A stretch of DNA of 64,000 nucleotides from an uncultured Latescibacterota bacterium. GTDB taxonomy: Bacteria; Latescibacterota; UBA2968. Shown here piece after piece: positions 59,063 through 64,000 of this stretch (the stretch's first letter is position 1; the number at the start of each line of letters is the position of its first letter). A program made the position numbers and the translations under genes. The DNA lies in assembly GCA_958295785.1 (NCBI GenBank), contig OY282377.1:3454385-3518384 (forward strand), written 5' to 3'. The notes below the pieces were generated by a model that made no database searches, was not told the origin of the DNA, and saw nothing but the letters and a program-made list of their open reading frames with translations.

Positions 59063-60297
59063 TGGGAATTATATACTTTCCAACCCTAAACATTCTTGTT
59101 ATATTTATCCAAGTTACGAATGAACAAGGGGGTGTATGATGGCAAAGCCGCTTAGTTTCGTCGCGTTCACACAGAAGTTTGCCACGCCTGAAGCGTGTAT
59201 TTTGCACCTTGAAAAGATACGCTTTAAGGATGGCGCGTATTGTCCGCATTGTGGGCGTATGGGAAAAATCTATCGTCGTTCTGATTTGGCGTATAGGTGC
59301 TCGGATTGTGGGCGTAATTTTCATATTATTTACGGAACGATGTTTGGCAAGTCTAAAATCAAGATGTTGCCTAAATGGTTCGCGGCAATATGGATTGAAA
59401 CGAACCACCCAAAAGGTATTTCAAGCGTTCAGTTGGCTAAAATGATCGGTACAACGCAAAAGACCGCTTGGTTTATGCTTCAAAGAATACGAAACGCTTT
59501 TGGCAACAAAGACGGTGATGATGATGATTTTCTGTCTGGTATCGTTGAAATTGATGAAACCTACATCGGTGGCAAAGAAAAGAACAAACATAAATCCAAA
59601 AAGTTGAATGCTGGTCGCGGAACAGTAGGTAAATCAGTTGCTTTCGGAATGCGGGAAAAAGGTGAAGATGGTGAGGCAATGGCGGTTCATGTACAGGATG
59701 CAAAAGGGGCAACATGACACGAGAAGATGTTGAACCAGGTCTTGACGGGCGCAACTATTCATGCAGACGAGAACCGCGCATACGGCGCGTTGAGGGATGA
59801 TTACGAAGGGGAACAAATCAATCATTCTGCCGACGAATATGAACGCGATGGTGTCCATACGAACGCCATTGAAAGTTTGTGGGCACGGGTTAAGCGTGTC
59901 TATATGGGTATTCATCACCACGGGTCAGACAAACACATGCAAAAGGACCTGAATGCTTGCGTGTTTCGCATCAATCGAAAAAAGGGTGATACCTTAAGTC
60001 GTGTTGATGAGATGTTGAATAGGGCGATGGGCGCCCGGTTGACTTACAAGCAACTTATAGCCAGTGAGGGGGTTGCATGAACAACCTTTATGGCACAGGC
60101 GGGCGATATGGAAGTCAACGGGAAATGTTATCCACGCATGCAAATGTTATCCGTTCCTGAAAGACGCGAAGGAAAACGTTTTGAAACGTTAGATGTTAGG
60201 GGCAGGCATGCCCAAAATCAGAGGGCGCTTGCATTCAACACCAAAAACCCGTGATTACTTTAACAAGATGATTTAGGTTGTCAAGTATATAATTCCC
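59063..60297 (+). mobile_element. IS1595-family insertion sequence, 1235 bp
   Basis: It is flanked by a perfect 8-bp target duplication AAAATTAT (59055-59062 and 60298-60305). The terminal inverted repeats begin GGGAATTATATACTTTCCAA on the left and GGGAATTATATACTTGACAA on the right (read inward). The transposase has an in-frame TGA. The insertion separates the DUF350/lipoprotein genes from the spermidine synthase gene. Confidence 0.95.
59136..60080 (+). pseudogene. IS1595-type transposase interrupted by an in-frame TGA
   Basis: The reading frame starts at 59136 (AAGGGGG upstream). A zinc ribbon (CPHCGRMG and YRCSDCGRNF) is followed by the DDE domain: EIDETYIGGKEKNKHKS, then HADENRAYGAL and NAIESLWARVKRVYMGIHHH. 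At 59715-59717 the codon TGA interrupts the frame between KGAT and HEKMLNQVLTGATIHADE; the frame is otherwise open to 60080 (314 codons). The fragment after the stop could start at ATG 59727 but would lack the first catalytic Asp. I read this as a nonsense mutation; no SECIS-like hairpin is obvious and transposases are not selenoproteins. Confidence 0.85.
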
Positions 60298-60330
60298 AAA
60301 ATTATCGGGACCTAACCCCCTAACCCCCGT

Positions 60331-60366
60331 TATTCGCTCCGCTCGTTGTAGGCTTCGCCTGTGCCT
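60331..60366 (+). repeat. Dispersed 35-bp intergenic repeat, copy 4
   Basis: TATTCGCTCCGCTCGTTGTA then GGCTTCGCCTGTGCC, matching copies at 2861, 7972 and 54800. It is followed by a run of GGATTGCGC-type octamers (60406-60440). Confidence 0.6.
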
Positions 60367-60468
60367 GCGAGGAAGGGAATCAAGATCTCCCTATAAGAAA
60401 GATGGATCGCGGATTAAACGGATTGCGCGGATTGCGCGGATGAAAGGCGAAAACCAACCCCACAAAAA

Positions 60469-60497
60469 CGTAGGGGCGATGCCCCCGTGCTCGCCCG
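60469..60497 (+). repeat. REP-like element, copy 7
   Basis: Core GTAGGGGCGATGCCCCCGTG with the CTCGCCCGAAAATGC tail. Confidence 0.75.
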
Positions 60498-60527
60498 AAA
60501 ATGCAAGATACAAGGTGGAAGAACATC

Positions 60528-60560
60528 TCCCATCCCCGTTGCGGGGATGGGATTTTCTTT
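60528..60560 (+). terminator. Strong hairpin with T-run between the IS and the DUF350 gene
   Basis: A perfect 10-bp stem TCCCATCCCC/GGGGATGGGA with loop GTTGC is followed by TTTTCTTT on the plus strand. It could also stop the minus-strand DUF350 transcript, whose stop codon lies 34 bases away, though the T-run is on the other side. Confidence 0.65.
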
Positions 60561-60593
60561 GCATTTCCAAAATTACTCATTCCCGCCCTCTTC

Positions 60594-61439
60594 TTACAAA
60601 CTCCACACAATCAGGAATGACGCGCTCACATAAGACCCCGCTTCGATGAAGCCCGCGCCCAGGTTGGGGTGTTCTTGGTTTGCGATTTCATCGGTCAGCT
60701 TTTGCCCGGGCAACAAAATCACATCGGCGATGGTGCGGGCGATGGGCAACAAAATCAATCCCATAACCACCTCTATCGCAAAATCCTGCAAATTCACGGC
60801 CCATGAAATAAAATTGCCCGCGGATGCGTGGAACACAATCACGCCAATGCCGACCAATGCCCCGGCAAACGCCACGCCTGCCGCGACATTGTCCTGCTCA
60901 ATTTCATCGTGAATGCTGTACGGGGTAATCCACTCGTACACCAACCCGGCCAACACCAGCGCCACCTGCCCCAAAGCCCAGAACGCCACGGTCGTCACAA
61001 TCCCGCCGATCTCGCCCGATACCGCGCCAAAAATCACCAAGCCCGTTGCGATGTACGACGCGGCGACAACGACACCGGTCCCCGCGTTTTGATCGCGGAT
61101 CAATTCATCCCGAATTTTGAACCCGTGCAAAATCAACCCGTCGTTGACAAAGCGCGACAGGTTCATCAACACAATCGACAACAATCCGTAAACCCCGATG
61201 TCGATCAAATCGTTGTCCAGTCCCTGCGATGGACCCGACAGGGTGCCGCCAATCGCCATCACCAAGCCAAAATAGTATCCCGCCATAGCCACGCCCAAGG
61301 CGGCGTTGTCTTTTTCGACCAACTCGTCCCGCACGCGATAACCCCTTGTGGTCAAATCCTTGACCAACTTGCCGATGTAGAACAGCACAAAGGCGCAAAT
61401 CAGATAAATCCCCGTTGCCATCAAATCCTGTCCAATCAT
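60594..61439 (-). CDS. DUF350 membrane protein (two double-helix repeats)
   Basis: This is a 281-residue protein with about eight membrane helices. Four repeating units follow the DUF350/YjfL pattern, for example GYRVRDELVEKDNAALGVAMAGYYFGLVMAIGGTLSG and KIRDELIRDQNAGTGVVVAASYIATGLVIFGAVSG; the later units are weaker. DUF350 proteins are found with PspA homologues and polyamine or glutathionylspermidine synthases in stress operons. The ATG overlaps the stop of the lipoprotein gene by 4 bases (61436-61439). Confidence 0.9.
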   Translation of the reverse strand: MIGQDLMATGIYLICAFVLFYIGKLVKDLTTRGYRVRDELVEKDNAALGVAMAGYYFGLVMAIGGTLSGPSQGLDNDLIDIGVYGLLSIVLMNLSRFVNDGLILHGFKIRDELIRDQNAGTGVVVAASYIATGLVIFGAVSGEIGGIVTTVAFWALGQVALVLAGLVYEWITPYSIHDEIEQDNVAAGVAFAGALVGIGVIVFHASAGNFISWAVNLQDFAIEVVMGLILLPIARTIADVILLPGQKLTDEIANQEHPNLGAGFIEAGSYVSASFLIVWSL

Positions 61440-62200
61440 TTTCCAAACCCTCCAGAACTGCGGCTGCCAAATCCAGACCGACTGCGAGTTGTCGAACGCG
61501 AACTGCTGCCAAAAGAACTGCGGCTCGTGGAACGCGAACTGCCAAACCCACTGCGGCTCTGGCTGGTGCGGCTTTGCACCTTTTGCGCGAACGATTGCCT
61601 CTTTTGCGCCACCGCTTGTTTGCGCCGCTCAAACGTGGATGGCTTTTGTTTTTGCGTCACGGATCCCTGCGTACCGTATTCCCGATTGCGTCCGTAATAC
61701 GGCCGGCGGTCGCGGCGATGAGACCGATAATCGTCGTAATCGTAGCGATTCATGCCAAACCCGCCGCCCCAACCGAGCAAATCCCGCATCAGCGCGTACT
61801 GCCCGTAAAACTCCCAGAACGACGTGCCGCCGCGATCCACCCAACGCCCGTAGCCCGGATTGCCCACATAGTGGTACCCGGGCGGATGCGGCGTATTGTT
61901 GACCCCGTCTTTCTCGGATTTCGCCATCAGTGCCATGCCCAAAAACGGTTCGTACTTTTTGTAAATGGACTCCGACACCTCGATCCAGTCCGTCTGCACC
62001 TTCTTGTCGCCCTGCGTAATCAAATACCGGTGATAGTACTTGGTGAAAAACGAGCCCTCTTCCCGCATATCGTCCAACACGATCATATACGCCGGCGCCG
62101 AGGCCAAGGACCGCTGCATCTCGACCACGGGATCGCGCTCCCCCCCACAGCCGCACAACAACAGGCCGATCAGCAAGACCGGCAATCTTCCGTGCATCAT
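61436..62200 (-). CDS. Lipoprotein with Ser/Arg-rich C-terminal tail
   Basis: This is a 254-residue protein. The signal peptide ends in LLIGLLLCGCGG, so Cys18 (or Cys16) is the likely lipidation site for Lgt/LspA. The middle part contains SAPAYMIVLDDMREEGSFFTKYYHRYLITQGDK, then TPHPPGYHYVGNPGYGRWVDRGGTSFWEFYGQYALMRDLLG. The last 70 residues are a low-complexity tail rich in Ser, Arg, Gly and Phe (SRSGFGSSRS repeats). It is coupled to the DUF350 gene. A role in sensing envelope damage is suggested by the cluster and not by homology. Confidence 0.82.
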   Translation of the reverse strand: MMHGRLPVLLIGLLLCGCGGERDPVVEMQRSLASAPAYMIVLDDMREEGSFFTKYYHRYLITQGDKKVQTDWIEVSESIYKKYEPFLGMALMAKSEKDGVNNTPHPPGYHYVGNPGYGRWVDRGGTSFWEFYGQYALMRDLLGWGGGFGMNRYDYDDYRSHRRDRRPYYGRNREYGTQGSVTQKQKPSTFERRKQAVAQKRQSFAQKVQSRTSQSRSGFGSSRSTSRSSFGSSSRSTTRSRSGFGSRSSGGFGK

Positions 62201-62259
62201 AGCTTCCTCCTTTGAAAATGAGAATTAGCGGTTAGCGGTCAGTTCCCGCCCATCCGCGT

Positions 62260-63753
62260 TCATCCGCGTTCATCCGTGGTTGCTTTTGCCCCTCTCGGGT
62301 CTTCGGGCAACTGCGAGAAATCAAATTCATTGACCGCGTCAATATCCGGCGCAAATGGGGGAATGGCGTGCGGGATGGGGGCGTGGCCGCAACGCGAGAT
62401 GAGTGCCCGCGCTCGCGCTTGTCGCGCGGCCCGGTTCAGCATATCATCGGCAGACCAGCGTGCGAAAATTTTTTCGAGACCGGATTGGATCACGTCCCGA
62501 TACCGGGGATCATCGCGCAGGTCGCGCCGTTCATCCGGATCCTCGTCGATATTGAACAACTGGCAGGAATCGCTCTCCGCGTAATAGTTCAACTTCCATG
62601 GCCCCGTGCGGATCATACACGCGGGTCGGTCGCCGAGCAAGCCGATATATTCGGCAAAAACCTCATTCGCCCAATCCGATGCCGGCACGCCCTTGAGGAA
62701 CGGGGCAAAACTCTTGCCCGCCACATCCGGCAGGGGATCCGCGCCCGCGATCTCCAACGCCGTAGGCCCGACGTCGATCAGGCTGACGATGGCGTCCTCT
62801 ACTTGGTTCTCGCAAAAATGCCCCGGCCACGAACAGATCAGCGGGATGCCCACCGAGCCTTCGTAAAAACTGCTCTTCCACCACATGCCGTGTTCATGGG
62901 CCATATCGCCGTGGTCCGAGGTGTAAATGATCACCGTATTGTCCTCGTCCGCAGTCGCATTGACCGCATCGACAATCCGCCCAATGTGCCGGTCGAGTTC
63001 GGTCGTCAGGCCGTAATACGCGGCCAACCCGCGCCGATTCTGCTCCGGGGCGATGTCGTCCACGCCGCGCCGCGCACGCCAGTTCTTCATCGCCGGATGC
63101 AGGGCGTTTAGGTACTCGGGCGATTCCGGTTCGAGCGGCGGGATCTGCGCCATGTAATACGCAAAATCCTCCGCGCCGCAGATCAGGGGATTGTGCGGGC
63201 TGATGTACCCGATGACAAGCGCGTAAGGTCGATCATCCGCACGCCGCGCCGCGATGAATTTGCAGGCCGTTTCCGTGACGGATTTGTCGTAGTGGCGATA
63301 CCCGGTTTCCCCATACCCCGAGACTTGCACGCCGTATTTGGTCTGCCCTGTGGTGCGGTTGTATCCCGAACCCTGAATTTCTTTGGACAGGCCCCCGCAA
63401 TCCGCGTGGATGCGTTTTTCAAAGCCGTGGAATTGATCGGGATTTCTAAAATGCATGCGCCCGCACAACACGGCTTCATATCCGACCGCGCCAAATCCGT
63501 GGGCAAAAGTGGGCGTGTCAGAAGACAGTCCCCCGCTGTTGTCGTACACCCCCACGTCGCTGGGGTACTGCGCCGCCATAAAGCCCGACCGAGAAGGCGC
63601 GCAGAGCGGATAGGGACAATACGCATTGCCAAACCGAACCCCGCGCCGCGCGAGCGCGTCCAAATTTGGCGTTTGCACAATCGGATTTCCCGCACACCCC
63701 ATCGCATGGGGATTGTGCTGATCGGACATGATGAGAATGATGTTGGGAGTCAT
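62260..63753 (-). CDS. Cys-type sulfatase
   Basis: This 497-residue protein begins TPNIILIMSDQHNPHAMGCAG with the family's metal-site Asp and Gln. The motif CAPSRSGFMAAQ puts the formylglycine precursor at Cys51 (C-x-P-S-R); the following residues differ from the consensus TG. IIYTSDHGDMAHEHGMWWKSSFYEGSVGIPLI carries the second metal site, and IRTGPWKLNYYAE the C-terminal strand. No signal peptide is seen. The ATG at 63753 lacks a strong Shine-Dalgarno, so the start is less certain. The third sulfatase in the window, it is not linked to an obvious partner gene here. Confidence 0.92.
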   Translation of the reverse strand: MTPNIILIMSDQHNPHAMGCAGNPIVQTPNLDALARRGVRFGNAYCPYPLCAPSRSGFMAAQYPSDVGVYDNSGGLSSDTPTFAHGFGAVGYEAVLCGRMHFRNPDQFHGFEKRIHADCGGLSKEIQGSGYNRTTGQTKYGVQVSGYGETGYRHYDKSVTETACKFIAARRADDRPYALVIGYISPHNPLICGAEDFAYYMAQIPPLEPESPEYLNALHPAMKNWRARRGVDDIAPEQNRRGLAAYYGLTTELDRHIGRIVDAVNATADEDNTVIIYTSDHGDMAHEHGMWWKSSFYEGSVGIPLICSWPGHFCENQVEDAIVSLIDVGPTALEIAGADPLPDVAGKSFAPFLKGVPASDWANEVFAEYIGLLGDRPACMIRTGPWKLNYYAESDSCQLFNIDEDPDERRDLRDDPRYRDVIQSGLEKIFARWSADDMLNRAARQARARALISRCGHAPIPHAIPPFAPDIDAVNEFDFSQLPEDPRGAKATTDERG

Positions 63754-63806
63754 AAAAAAGGCAAGATACAAGATGTAAGTTCAGCCACAAAAGGCGCGCA
63801 ATGTGT

Positions 63807-63835
63807 GTAGGGGCGATGCCCCCGTGCTCGCCCGA
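63807..63835 (+). repeat. REP-like element, copy 8
   Basis: Core GTAGGGGCGATGCCCCCGTG, tail CTCGCCCGAAAAGGC. The following AAGATACAAAGAGGTAAAAG resembles the sequence interrupted by the IS701-like element at 40220. Confidence 0.75.
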
Positions 63836-63923
63836 AAAGGCAAGATACAAAGAGGTAAAAGGTGAGAGGGCCGCCCAAAGCGGTCAGCCCTTTGCACAAC
63901 ATCACAAAAGACGAGAAACAAAT

Positions 63924-63949
63924 CGTAGGGGCGATGCCCCGTGCCCGTT
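63924..63949 (+). repeat. REP-like element, copy 9 (short)
   Basis: GTAGGGGCGATGCCCCGTGC with one C fewer than the others. Confidence 0.68.
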
Positions 63950-64000
63950 GTGGTCAGTGATCAGCCCTCGCCCACCCGCGCCACCGCCCGTGTGCGTGCC

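Larger units (their letters stand above)
63754..64000. other. Right-edge intergenic region with two REP-like copies
   Basis: No gene is visible in the last 247 bases. REP copies lie at 63807 and 63924, with a GGTCAGTGATCAG heptamer run at 63951-63965. Confidence 0.6.

Noticed and set aside
59715-59717. Second selenocysteine candidate: in-frame TGA in the IS1595 transposase
   Set aside because: It does not align with a catalytic Cys, no hairpin of the right kind follows, and transposases are not known selenoproteins; a nonsense mutation is simpler.

Overview
The window looks like part of the chromosome of an uncultured, didermic, probably aquatic bacterium. It carries three Cys-type sulfatases, two phytanoyl-CoA dioxygenase (PhyH) family oxygenases, an amidohydrolase, a GH32-like protein, a Gfo/Idh/MocA oxidoreductase, a large esterase, a lipoprotein plus LspA, and an RsbU/RsbW-type signalling operon. 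This mix is typical of Latescibacterota or Poribacteria-type genomes. That placement is inferred from gene content only; no rRNA or marker protein is present to prove it. Many intergenic gaps hold REP-like and tandem repeats, and there are three insertion sequences and three copies of a MITE.

Layout. 0-2.9 kb: accessory DNA with a partial DNA methyltransferase, a Phd antitoxin with a promoter/operator, an amidohydrolase and a ComF-like/SLOG pair. 2.9-10.6 kb: catabolic genes (unknown gene, sulfatase, GH32-like, two PhyH, dienelactone hydrolase) with solitary antitoxin-like genes. 10.7 kb: tRNA-Val(GAC), a terminator and MITE copy 1. 11.4-26.1 kb: a minus-strand island around a type I restriction-modification system. 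It holds hsdR, hsdS, a frameshifted hsdM, a PIN/Phd pair, a truncated DUF1016 gene, two genes of unknown function, a DUF4062/ATP-binding protein, a DUF45 metallopeptidase and an RNase II/R. 26.2-26.6 kb: a peroxiredoxin whose catalytic position is an in-frame UGA, read here as a selenocysteine gene. 26.8-29.5 kb: a sulfatase and a TrpD-like phosphoribosyltransferase.

29.7-35.2 kb: an operon of STAS protein, receiver-SpoIIE phosphatase, RsbW-like ATPase, periplasmic binding protein and HAMP histidine kinase. 35.4-37.9 kb: an ammonium transporter gene between two direct MITE copies. 37.9-44.0 kb: a yggS-yggT-divIVA-mtnP / nudix-dksA-lspA-rluD run split by an IS701-like element. 44.3-54.6 kb: esterase, cupin, lone ABC ATPase, an IS5-like element, an Rpn-type nuclease with a 12-bp VNTR in front of it, a double-domain PPK2, an oxidoreductase and RecJ. 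55.0-62.2 kb: a PspA-centred envelope-stress cluster (YbjN-like, PspA, DUF4178, membrane protein; convergent lipoprotein, DUF350, membrane-bound spermidine synthase) cut by an IS1595 element with a perfect 8-bp target duplication. 62.3-63.8 kb: a third sulfatase.

How the genes fit together: the sulfatases, GH32-like protein, PhyH enzymes, oxidoreductase and hydrolases suggest a lifestyle built on degrading sulfated or modified organic matter. The 29.7-35.2 kb operon probably turns binding of an extracellular ligand into partner switching inside the cell. The restriction island is probably off because hsdM is broken.
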